Assembly (NCBI GenBank): GCA_026168455.1
Contig: CM047426.1
Coordinates: 39,428,175 to 39,492,174, forward strand
Direction of reading: 5' to 3'
DNA length: 64,000 nucleotides
Source: Theocolax elegans
Taxonomy: Eukaryota > Arthropoda > Insecta > Hymenoptera > Cerocephalidae
Each line of letters begins with the position of its first letter. The first letter of the stretch is position 1. The translations under genes and the position numbers were made by a program. Of the stretch, positions 1 through 9,911 are shown one piece after another. The notes beneath the pieces were generated by a model. It searched no databases and was not told the DNA's origin. It saw only the letters and a program-made list of their open reading frames with translations.

Positions 1-711
1 CCAAGAAAACGTGACTGAAAAAAAAATTTCGTTATTTGCAACCCATTTTACCTCCCGAAACCACCCTGAATATTTATTCTGGACAACAATAATCATTGGC
101 TACCAATCTTGAGTTACAAGAAGCTTACCTTATGCTTTTTAAGCCTTTTAAAAGAGGATTTTTTGAGATAATCAAGAAAACGTGTTTGAAAAAAGAGAAT
201 TTCGTTATTTGCGACCTATTTTACCCCCGAAACCACTTTGAATATTTATTCTGGACAACAATAATCATTGGGTACCAATCTAGTATTACAAGAAGCTTAC
301 CTTATACGTTTTAAGCCTTTTAAAAGAGGATTTTTTGAGATAATTAAGAAAACGTGACTGAAAAAAAGACAATTTCGTTATTTGCGACCCATTTTACCCC
401 ACAAAACCACCATGAATATTTATTCTGGACAACAATAATCATTGGGTACCAATCTAGTGTTACAAGAAGCTTAACTTATACATTTTAAGCCTTTTAAAAG
501 AGGATTTTTTTAAATACTCAAAAAAACGTGTTTGAAAAAAGAGAATTTCGTTATTTGCGACCTATTTTACCCCTGAAACTACCCTGAATATTTATTCTGG
601 ACAACAATAATCATTGGGTACCAATCTAGTGTTACAAGAAGCTTACCTTATACGTTTTAAGCCTTTTAAAAGAGGATTTTTTGAGATAATTAAGAAAGCG
701 TGATTGAAAAA
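1..711. repeat. Satellite array, ~172-bp monomer, 4+ copies
   Basis: The landmark AAGAAAACGTG (or a close variant) recurs at about 3, 174, 346, 520 and 692, giving a 171-174 bp period. Each unit also carries TTCGTTATTTGC, TATTCTGGACAACAATAA and AAGCTTACCTTAT. The array runs off the left edge and stops about 20 bp into a fifth copy. Copies 1 and 3 share GTGACTG and a CCATTTTA variant; copies 2 and 4 share GTGTTTG and CTATTTTA. This alternation suggests a two-monomer (~344 bp) higher-order unit. No coding role is seen. Confidence 0.9.
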
Positions 712-841
712 AGAGAAGTCTCCCATGCATACATTACTTTTTTGAAACGAAGATGCGCACTGCAATCACACGAGTGTAGGAACATAGACAGAGAAAAGAT
801 AAACAATTGGTTTGTTTGTTAATTTATTTATTATAATGAAA

Positions 842-2857
842 TCAATAATATTTTCTACTTAATGCTAAATTTATCATGTCAGCAGTTGGTTCAAAAACAC
901 TATTGCAACTGCGAACACTTTCTTGGGCATGTAATATACCATCTATCGTACTTATTTGAAGTCCGTTTCTTTGCTTGGTCTTGCAAATGTTCTGGGCGCT
1001 GAAGGTTCGCTCGGGGTCAGCATTTCCATGCGGAATGGTCATAGCTAATAGCGCTATTAAGCCTAAATCATTATATATGTAATCTCCTGCATCGTTTTGT
1101 ACAGAGTAAACATAAGACCAAAAATTTTCAATATTAATGTTGTCATTCACCAATTCCCGAGGAATTTCCAAGTTAGGTAGAGTGTCCCACTGTGTTTTTA
1201 CAGCAAAATAAGTATTTTTGTCTGTGATGTCCAAAAGCTTTTTAAATCTGTGAAGAAATATTTCAAATGACATTTTATTTGCATCATGAAATGCTGAAGA
1301 AACTGCGTTTGTCGGGTTTAAGCATTTAGCAGCTTCGTAGATAGAGTTATCAAAATTGTTGAAACGGTCTTTCATCTGTAAGCTTAGTGCCACAATAAAA
1401 TTGTAACTATTTATACAAAAGTTTTCGAGTTCGTGTCCATGATTTTCTAAATTCTCTTTTATTGCATCCCCTAATTGAAACTGAATGTAGGGCAAATACT
1501 GGCTTTCGTCAAAAATATCTATATCGCCTATTGACGTTTCAGTTACATACTTGTAATTTAAAATACTCATTACTATACTTCTGTAAGTATTTTCAATTTG
1601 GTTAGCAACTTTGTGGATAATTACGCCCCGACTTTGAAATAATTTATTCAAAACATTTAGTTTTGGAAGAATATATTGGAGTAGATAAAAATAACATTTT
1701 ACTTCAATATTATTCATGTCTTCGTAAATTTGTTTTCCCAAAGAATCATTTTTATCGCTTAATTCTTTGGAAAATGTTAAAAGGCCTATCCATTGACCTA
1801 TAATGACATCAACACATTCTTCTAAAGATAGTCAACGTGTTGGTGCCATTTTACAAATTTTTTTCTTTAAAATAAACAAAGTCGCTTGTAGCTCATTATA
1901 ATCGTGCTGTCTATTCGCACTTCTCAGCATAGCATGAATATTAGAAATTAACTCCATGATTTTTTCTGGAAGTTGATTTAACGCATACTGAGCACATAAA
2001 TGCGTTTTATGTGCAGGGCAGGTCAGACATATTATGTCTGGAATTGCATTTTCCAATCGTGCTTTCAGACCACTTTTGTCACCAGTGTTGGTTTGACAGC
2101 CGTCAAAACAACAGGCAATAATGTTATCGATTGAAATGCCGTGCTTCTGAAATGACGATTCAATGCATTCAAATAATCGTTCAGCGCCTGCCTTTGCGGG
2201 TGAACCAGCTTGAAATACCGGGACCATATCCCACAATCTTGTCTCGACGATCCCTGTTTCCGGGTTATTATATCTAACATTTATACATAAACTTTTTAAT
2301 TTTGAAATGTCTGTAGATTCGTCGACACAAATGGAGAAACATACGCCTCGTAATATTTTTGCCACTTCCATCACTTGGCCTTTACCAATGACATTCACGA
2401 TCATTTTTTTTGCTTTTGTATAGCCAATTCGCAAGTCTTTAAATACTGCCTCCCCTTTTGTTATACTATTTAAAGATTTTAACATGCTTCCGCTATTGCG
2501 AAATGCTATATTATGTTGCGCTAACATAGCTACATATTTTAATTCAGCTTCAGCAATGGCACGATCGTGAGCGTTACTTACTTTGTCTGTCGTCTTAAAA
2601 TCACTCAATGGTGGGACGTCAATGCCCATTAGGCGACAGTGATCACGAGACCGGCCATGGCGAGTAATAGTACTAAATTTACTCTTAAAACTTTTTTTAC
2701 AAATTTTACACTTTACAGTTTCGCGTTCTGTCTTGTCAATTTCTAACCAATCCTTGGTACCTTTCACTTCCAGCCATGAATCTCTAGCATAACGCTTAGG
2801 TTGCTTTTTTCCAGTTTTGCCCCCAATATTGGATAAATTACCACTGATCGATGTACT
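842..2857 (-). pseudogene. hAT-superfamily transposase, BED finger, one in-frame stop
   Basis: A transposase of the hAT superfamily, a cut-and-paste DNA transposon. The N-terminal part (1832-2857) has a BED-type zinc finger (CKICKKSF...TRHGRSRDHCR) and an RNase-H-like core motif FSICVDESTD. The C-terminal part (842-1741) has the hAT dimerisation region (LLAMTIPHGNADPERTFS). The two parts are in the same frame, separated only by a TGA at 1829-1834 and a 30-codon stretch without an ATG, so this is one protein cut by a single nonsense codon. A splice acceptor (TTATTTCAG, minus strand) at 2858-2866 suggests that the open exon begins at 2857 and that a 5' exon lies further right, which I did not find. 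Terminal inverted repeats were not located. It is probably inactive unless the stop is read through or is an assembly error. Confidence 0.85.
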
Positions 2858-3748
2858 CTGAAATAAAAATATAAACGTATTTTTATTCTCAATTTTTCTA
2901 ATTTTATTTGTAATAAGAAGTTATGTCTCATGTTTATGTGTTTATAATAAGAAGTTATGCTTACAAGCATCGATAGTTATTTAATATATGTATATAACTT
3001 TCTAAGAAAATTTTTAAGAACTTGTTGCACAGGTTTGTTTCCTTCAGCAATCAAGATTTTACGTTATATCTGATTTAATGGGTTTAGCAACGTTTTTTAG
3101 TTATTAACAAATAAGTCTTATGCATAAACTGGGAAAATACATTAAAAACGGACTAAACAACATTCATTTCTAACTGAGGCGTTTGAATATATTTTAATTA
3201 TACAGAGCAAAGACAACCATAAGCGCGATGCAAAATCTCTAAAAACGCGATTTAGCGTAAAAAACAGTAAGTAGCTCTTAAAAAAGTTTGCATGTTATAT
3301 TTTTTATATACTATACATAAGAAAATTATTATTGTTAAAGAAAATACTTAAGTATTATAATTTTAACAAATTAGTGCTTCAACAAAAACAGGTTAGATTA
3401 TTTTTCTACTATACTACTTATCATTGGCTGACCAAAACTTGGTCTTATTCACTTTTTGCATTATTTTACATAATCTACATAGAAGACAATTTTATTATTA
3501 GGTTCAAGGTTTAGTATCGTTATAATTATTTGAAAATATTTTTTATTCTTTGTACTTAATTACTAATCTTTTTAAGTAAAACACATGAAAATCTAAACAA
3601 AAAAGTGTACATTTTTAAACAAATATTAAAGAAATTAAAAAGTTATTACATTTAATTTGATCGAAAGCACAATTAAATATTTAATATTCTATAAATTTTA
3701 TGATTTAATTTTTATTTACACATTTTATTTTCATTTCTATAATTTTTT
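2858..3748. other. AT-rich stretch, no gene seen
   Basis: Sequence upstream of the hAT exon (its intron or 5' flank). The longest open frame (3332-3514) has no recognisable motif and low-complexity composition. No structured repeat was noticed. Confidence 0.5.
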
Positions 3749-4593
3749 GTATGTTATATTACCCTGGTAAACTGGTTGATTAGTTGAAAGTAGAAGCAAA
3801 CCATTAAATATTCATTAATGTCGATATGTGCTTCTTTCTGCTTTCAATAACTGAAAATTCTACTAGATTTCGTTAATTAATCAATACTAATTTTTAACTC
3901 ATTATTTGTATTATTTTGTTCTAAATACTTTTACCTTTTGTATATGCAAGTTAAGTCCTATTACTTTGTTAAACTTTTAAACTGATATTTTATACGTATG
4001 CAATATGATCAAAAATATTTTATCCATCCAAAAATCTAATTCATCGATGATTAATTACCTTCAAAATAATGCAAAGTTTGAGTGCGGCAGAGCATTTTAG
4101 ACAAAGTTACGGTGTTTCTAGTCAAATTTCTTAAAATAGAGAGCGAATGCATTTTATGAATAAAACAGAGTAACCGTATACTTGCATTCAAACAACATGG
4201 CACTATTATTCCTCAATATTACTAAAATATACTATTTATTGTTAATTACTGATACTTTTATTTAGTTGTTATTAAGTCTGATACTTTTAGTTATACCTGT
4301 TATATAATTGGATTTATTGGAATTATAAAAAGTTTTAGGTATGTTATATTACCCTGGTAAACTGGTTGATTAGTTGAAAGTAGAAGCAAACCATTAAATA
4401 TTCATTAATGTCGATATGTGCTTCTTTCTGCTTTCAATAACTGAAAATTCTACTAGATTTCGTTAATTAATCAATACTAATTTTTAACTCATTATTTGTA
4501 TTATTTTGTTCTAAATACTTTTACCTTTTGTATATGCAAGTTAAGTCCTATTACTTTGTTAAACTTTTAAACTGATATTTTATACGTATGCAA
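3749..4593. repeat. Pair of identical 255-bp direct repeats, 590 bp apart
   Basis: Positions 3749-4003 and 4339-4593 read the same base for base by eye. Each contains TATTACCCTGGTAAACTGG, ends at ATACGTATGCAA, and holds an internal inverted repeat (TTGAAAGTAGAAGCA with TGCTTCTTTCTGCTTTCAA). The 335 bp between them is AT-rich with no ORF. The repeat can be framed as TG...CA, like a tiny LTR pair, but I see no primer-binding site, polypurine tract or clear target duplication. A recent tandem or segmental duplication of a MITE is equally possible. Confidence 0.85.
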
Positions 4594-6299
4594 ATATATG
4601 TATAATTGTGCTTTCAAATAAGTTTTTACGATTTTACGTAACAATCGTTCAAAATACCAAACTTGTTAACTTTAGAATTTTAAACCTCTTATCAGAATCT
4701 CTTTTGAACCAGAAGAAAATAATAATTACTCAATAAATCAAATTTTACTTACTCTGTAATTGGCTAAATCGATTTTATTATTCCAATCCATTTTCTACGA
4801 GATTATTGGGCATTCTACTGTAAGAAATATTTATATTAACATAATTAAATTTAATGGTAAAGAAAGTTACAATTAGAATAGCAAGAAGCTTATCAACATT
4901 GTTTATACCCCTAGTAGAAACGTTATCTAGTTAATTTTGTCGCCAGATCATCTCATGAATTTTATAAGACTTCCATTGTCAAATGTGCATAAAACTTTAA
5001 ATTTAAAATAACTTCGTATAATTTGAAATGTTAAATTTACAAGATAGTTCGTCCATGTTTTAAAATAGTATAGTTCTTAACTGTATTTTACAGCATGAGG
5101 TACCGAAAAGAAGCGACGAAGTTGCGACGTTTAGGTTAGAGTGCTGTAAATTGTATTAAGTTATAATTTTTATAATACTTATAATATTTATAATATTTAA
5201 GTTATAATTGTTTAAAATTAATAGTAAACTTTAATATTAGATGCCATTAATTAAAAATGAGCAAAATCTTTTTCTTTTTGAAAAGAGATGATCTTAAAAA
5301 GTAAAGCCACAATAAGTTCGACTTTGTTGTATATGTTCCTTAATAAATCTTTAAAAAATTAACCTTTGTAAAACGCGAAAATTTAACACAATATCCAAAT
5401 GTATTTTAGTCGTCGTCGCGTCGATCGATTATCGACGTCGATTATTCAAATATGCTCTTACTGTTAAAAAATTTTATTCAAATTTCTGCACCTGAAGGAA
5501 ATAGAAATATAGTATTAATAACGCTTTACTTTATCTCCGTAAAGTAGGTAGATAAAAGCATTAGATTTTTGTCAAGTGCTACCTAAAAAATACTTACTTT
5601 ATATTTGAATTAAGTTCCAAGAGGATCTTTCAAAATATAAATTGTTGTAGAGTAAAGTTTTATTTATTTTTCTCTTTATGTGAATAAAAATTCAACATTT
5701 GTCTCAAAATTCAAAATTTATATTTTTGAATGAAAACGTATGACGTAGGCTCATTAGCTACAATTGCGCTGTGACTTTGTGAAGGAACATTTTTCACGAT
5801 CTTTCCAGAACTTATGACACGAATTGTGTATAATACCACACCTTCATTTACGCGAAATATTCAATTTTCCATAGCTGTTACCACGAAATTGTAAATGTGG
5901 GAACTCGTCTATAAGCTCTTTTAGTATATACGGTAGCAGACTGATTTGTCTACTTATACCACAAAAAGTGACAGCAGAATCACGAAGTGGAAGGGGAATC
6001 GCTTGCCGTCATTTCGATGCGTTTGTAAAGCTCTTGGCGATTCATCGCTAGCGCGCAAGCATTTGTTTTCAAGTAACAAAGTACACTTGAGCGATAGTCA
6101 TTTGAATCGCCGTAATTTTCAATACAGAAAGCATCGGTATAACAGTCGAATGTATTACTTTAATATTTTTTTATGCTCTTGACTTCTACATACGCGTAAG
6201 TATTTGTGATGAATAATAAAACTATATGTTTTACGAATTATACTGTACATTTTATAAACTAATAACGAGAGCGTCTCAGAAGAGGGAAATGTTTTGGGC
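4594..6299. other. AT-rich stretch with small hairpins, no gene recognised
   Basis: Contains short inverted repeats only: one around 5070-5165 (TTTTACAGCAT with GTGCTGTAAA) and one at about 5415-5440 (CGTCGAT/ATCGACG). The open frame at 5946-6182 shows no known motif and is not supported as a gene. Confidence 0.45.
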
Positions 6300-6702
6300 A
6301 ATTAAAGCAAATTTTGAAGATAAATGACTTCCACTTTAATCGCTTATAACTCGGAAACAGATAGAGATAGACACTCAAATCAAAATCCAGAAGAAAACTG
6401 AGATCAAGTAGATTCGATTAAAAAAAAGTTTAAATCCGTCAGTTTGGAAGAAAGTTATGGGAAAAATAAGAAATAGAAGTAATTATATTCTACAAAATCA
6501 ATAAAATAGTACTAAATTTTCATTAAAATTTTATCTTCTTCTTATTTTTACCATAACTTTGTTCCAAATCAATATGTTTGAGCTTTTTTTAAACCGAATC
6601 TACTTGTTCTCAGATTTATTCTGGATTCTTATTTGAGTGTACATTTTTATTCGTTTCCGAGTTATAAGCGATTAAAGTAGTTCTTAAAAATTTGCTTTAA
6701 TA
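6300..6702. mobile_element. Fold-back (palindromic) element, family A copy 1
   Basis: Left-arm sequence starting ATTAAAGCAAATTTTGAAG and containing CGCTTATAACTCGGAAACAG returns in reverse complement on the right (CGTTTCCGAGTTATAAGCG...TTTGCTTTAAT), with the axis near 6501. The arms are about 200 bp and diverged. Arm sequence (CGCTTATAACTC, AAGTAGAT, AAAATAAGAAAT) is shared with the larger palindrome at 31835-32512, so both belong to one family. No ORF; non-autonomous. Confidence 0.8.
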
Positions 6703-8056
6703 CAATCTTGCGTAAATCGAAGTATGGGACAAAAGTAACTCTGGTTTTCTTCATATTTTTTTTGCAGAACATTATACTTTCCTTTTAAGTCAACAATAAA
6801 TCATTATTTAGGAATGTAGTATTATTATATATGCAGTATGATGATGCATTATGACAACGGAGAGTGCAACTTTTCTGAAACAATTTCTCGCAAAAGCGTA
6901 AGACTTGATGGAAATCGTAAGTAATATACAATTCTTATTTATTACTTATCTAGTTATTCTTAGATATAAAACAATTAACTTCTTAATTTACTTTTTTAAA
7001 TTATATATAAATTATAAAAATTATTTAACGTCTTAGAGTTATTCGATACTAAAGTTGACAATAACACATATCAATCAACCAAAGTTTTTACATTTCTCTA
7101 TTTCGGAATCTCTCTCAATCAAAAAACTTATTAAAAAAAAAGAATATTTATTTCAAAAAAGATTAGCGTCTTGAAAAATGTAGGTTATGATCGTTTTTTT
7201 GTAAATTCAACCGTAGATATATAAAACAATTTCGCTCAGATTATGAGCCACAAGGCAAGCGAGCGAATTGTTTTACTAGGATTAGTACTTGAAATTCATC
7301 GTTTACAGTACTTTTGCTAAACTGAATAATTCCACGCTGCGAGCGGCATCGAACCTCCTTCAAAAATATATCAATTCTTTTAACTATCACTGTAACACAT
7401 ATTTAGCGATTTCAAGATTCAACATTTCCGTGCAAAAGGTGAAGTCTTCAACTCGCTTTCGAATAGACCTCGGCACTAAAAAATATGCTCAAGACATAAA
7501 TCGACAGATGTTTTTCTTAGCTTTTGAATGGTCTGGTTATTTTGTCCTAAACCCATTTTAAAAATCGAAAAATAAAAAAATTCAAATCAATTTTACTTAA
7601 TGTAGGACACGTTTTTTAAAAATAAATTATATCAAACGAAGGAGGAAATTTAAAGTTTAAAAACGGTTTGAATTCAGCTTTTGTAGCCTTAAGATACGTT
7701 TTAAAACAAAAATAAAGACACCATTCGAAAGCTGAGAAAAAGTCTCGATTTATATTTTGGATTTATCTATTTATAACCACACCATTCGAAATCTGAGATA
7801 AAAATCTGTCAATTTATATCTTGGGCATATTTTTGTTTGGTTTCAGGGGTCAACTCATGAACGAATTGAACACACTGCCGTTTGCGCGAAAAAGGCTCCG
7901 CACGCGGCGGGTGGAGACTTTTTCTTGGAAGCTCCCACATATAAGTTGAATTATTCCTTTTAAATTATTTATCTCTCTTATTTTATAGATTTTACTTTTT
8001 AAAGACAGTTATTTTAGGCATATTGTTCCAAGACTTCTGTAAACTATATTTTAAAA
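6703..8056. other. AT-rich stretch with minor repeats, no gene recognised
   Basis: A short hairpin at about 7222-7275 has AAAACAATTTCGCTC arms. A degenerate duplication starting ACACCATTCGAA is seen at about 7711 and 7786. The open frame at 7289-7561 has no recognisable motif. A possible acceptor (TTGGTTTCAG) near 7850 precedes a GC-richer stretch, but no coding match was made. Confidence 0.4.
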
Positions 8057-8216
8057 TCAGAGCTGTGCAAGTATTCGTCCGCAGCTTTTCGTCGTTTAAG
8101 TCATTTAAATCAGTTTCTTGACTAATAAGAAAAATATAAAAAAGTTATTCGAGGCGTACTATTGTATTCGTCAATTACTTTTGACAAGTTGCGGACGAAT
8201 ACTTGTCCAGCTCTGC
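8057..8216. mobile_element. 160-bp inverted-repeat MITE-like element
   Basis: The left end (CAGAGCTGTGCAAGTATTCG, then TCCGCAGC) is mirrored at the right end (GCGGACGAATACTTGTCC, then AGCTCTG). Arms are about 30 bp with a central spacer. It ends 47 bp before the USP47-like exon. Confidence 0.75.
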
Positions 8217-8263
8217 TTAAAATAAGTGGCAACATATATTAATACAGCTTATACATTTTACAG

Positions 8264-8442
8264 ATTATGTAGGACTTATTAATCAGGGTATGACATGTTA
8301 TCTGAATACTGCGCTTCAGACATTGTACATGACCCCCGAATTTAGGAATAATTTATATAATTATTACAATGAAAGTTTGGAAACTGCTGATGGCAGTAAC
8401 AGCATGGTTTTGGAGTTACAGAAACTTTTCCTTATTTTACAG
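8264..8442 (+). CDS. Isolated exon of USP47-type ubiquitin carboxyl-terminal hydrolase
   Basis: A 179-bp exon encoding the catalytic cysteine box of a C19 deubiquitinase. The reading after a two-base partial codon runs [20 protein letters not shown], then [11 protein letters not shown], and ends [10 protein letters not shown]. The GxTCYLN motif holds the nucleophilic Cys, and the flanking YVGL.NQ.MTCYLN..LQTL..TPEFRN..Y pattern is that of USP47. It has a good acceptor (ATACATTTTACAG) and donor (CAG/GTATAG). The His box and the exon that normally follows (a WQQHDVQEL-type motif) were not found downstream before the Copia element, nor were N-terminal exons found upstream. It is either one exon of a gene with very long, transposon-filled introns or a duplicated gene fragment. 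It is flanked within about 50 bp by two fold-back elements. Confidence 0.8.
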
Positions 8443-8482
8443 GTATAGACTTTTTTGTTTTAATTTTATTTCAATATTTCGA

Positions 8483-8942
8483 TGGCTCCTATTCGAAAGG
8501 TCTTATCTCACGAAAGAATATAGTAAGGTCTTATCTCGCGTAATCGGATAGAAAGGTCTTATTACAAATAAAAATTTTAAACTTAACAATTAGTAGTCAA
8601 AAAATTAATTATGTTGGACTAATAAAATTGATTCAGAAATGAGCAAAAATGTTTATTAAAATAAAAAGCATTACAATTTTTTTGAATAATTCAATTATAA
8701 CAAACGTTATATAAAGTATCTTTAAACAATTTTTTTTAATCACAGAAATTTAATAAATAGTTTTAAATACAAATAGTTTAATAAAAATATTCGATTAAGT
8801 ATTTACATAAATCACATAACAAACATTTTTCTAAGCTGACATAATTAATGTTTCGACTACTAATTGTAAATTCAAAATTTTTATTTGAAATAAGAACTTT
8901 CTATTTAATTGCGCGGGATAAGACCTTTCGAATAGGAGCCAC
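8483..8942. mobile_element. 460-bp fold-back element in the intron after the USP exon
   Basis: GGCTCCTATTCGAAAGGTCT at the left (about 8484) is mirrored by AGACCTTTCGAATAGGAGCC ending at 8940. Further inside, AACAATTAGTAGTC pairs with GACTACTAATTG. The axis is near 8712. It begins 41 bp after the splice donor of the USP47-like exon. No ORF. Confidence 0.85.
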
Positions 8943-9579
8943 CGATTTAGGTTATGGTAACATATAATTTTGTTCACTATTGTATTAAAATATTTATTCA
9001 AATAAGACGTCCGATTGTTTACGAAATAGTTTTTTGTTATTTTAACTAATATGGAAATAGCGTATTCAAGCTTGCGATAAAATAAATGTACACAATATTT
9101 CTACAAAAATCATTTACACTTGCATTTAAAATAAAAAAATTCTATAAACACTTTTTACATAATTTGCTGCAAATTTATATATTAAAATCTATAAAAATAT
9201 TCTTAAATTTTCTAATTCAACAAATAGATGAGAATAATAATGCTGATATTAAATTAAAAAGTTATTAAAAGTATGTATAATTCTGATTACGCGTTCAATT
9301 ATCTACGTAAAAATTATTAATTCTTATCTTAAACAAGTTATTAATGCCCATGTGACGTTTTTTAAATACTTAACACTTCTACTTGGGCTCAATTATTTAT
9401 AACTATAAACCACCTGGGATAATGCTGAAAATATTGTAACTTACTTTATGTTTTACTTTTGACTCTAACATTAATTAATTTTCTATAAGGCTATATTTAT
9501 ATGCGATTAGAGGTTCTTTGAATTAATTTTAAACAATGCCTCGCGTAACTTTGCGCAATAATAATTCTGACAATAATTC
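8943..9579. other. AT-rich stretch, no gene seen
   Basis: Low-complexity sequence between the fold-back element and the Copia target site. The open frame at 9086-9268 is AT-driven and lysine-rich with no motif. Confidence 0.5.
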
Positions 9580-9584
9580 TATAC

Positions 9585-9824
9585 TGATGGAGGACTAGGT
9601 AGTGGCAGCAATAAAAACAACACTTCTCGTACACTTCACCCAGTTTAATATAAAACAATATAATACCAAAACTACAAAATACAAAGCGATTCGCAGGGTC
9701 ACCGAATATAACCTGCACGGATCGGCAGCCGAGCAGAGAGTGAGTCCTTCGACGGACACCGCGCTCTTCTATTCTCTTAAGGTGGTGGGGGGGAAATCGA
9801 CAAGGGCCGATCGCAATTCCATCA
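9585..9824 (-). repeat. 3' LTR of the Copia element (240 bp)
   Basis: Bounded by TGATGGA and TCCATCA, which form a 7-bp terminal inverted repeat. Nearly identical to 16762-17002. A polypurine tract lies directly outside its inner edge. Confidence 0.95.
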
Positions 9825-9833
9825 CTCCCTCCC
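9825..9833 (-). other. Polypurine tract of the Copia element
   Basis: Minus strand GGGAGGGAG immediately upstream of the 3' LTR, the expected position of the plus-strand DNA primer. Confidence 0.75.
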
Positions 9834-9911
9834 GATCGGACCTGGAATCACTTACTGTTTCCTGAAATAAACACAAATCACACATATCAAGTACAATATA
9901 TACGCATCTCT

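Noticed and set aside
3749..4593. True LTR retrotransposon
   Set aside because: No primer site, polypurine tract, coding region or clear target duplication; left as direct repeats.
5946..6182. 78-codon open frame
   Set aside because: No motif, no splice or promoter context, low expectation of coding.
7289..7561. 90-codon open frame upstream of the USP exon
   Set aside because: Does not resemble the USP N-terminus; no splice link found.
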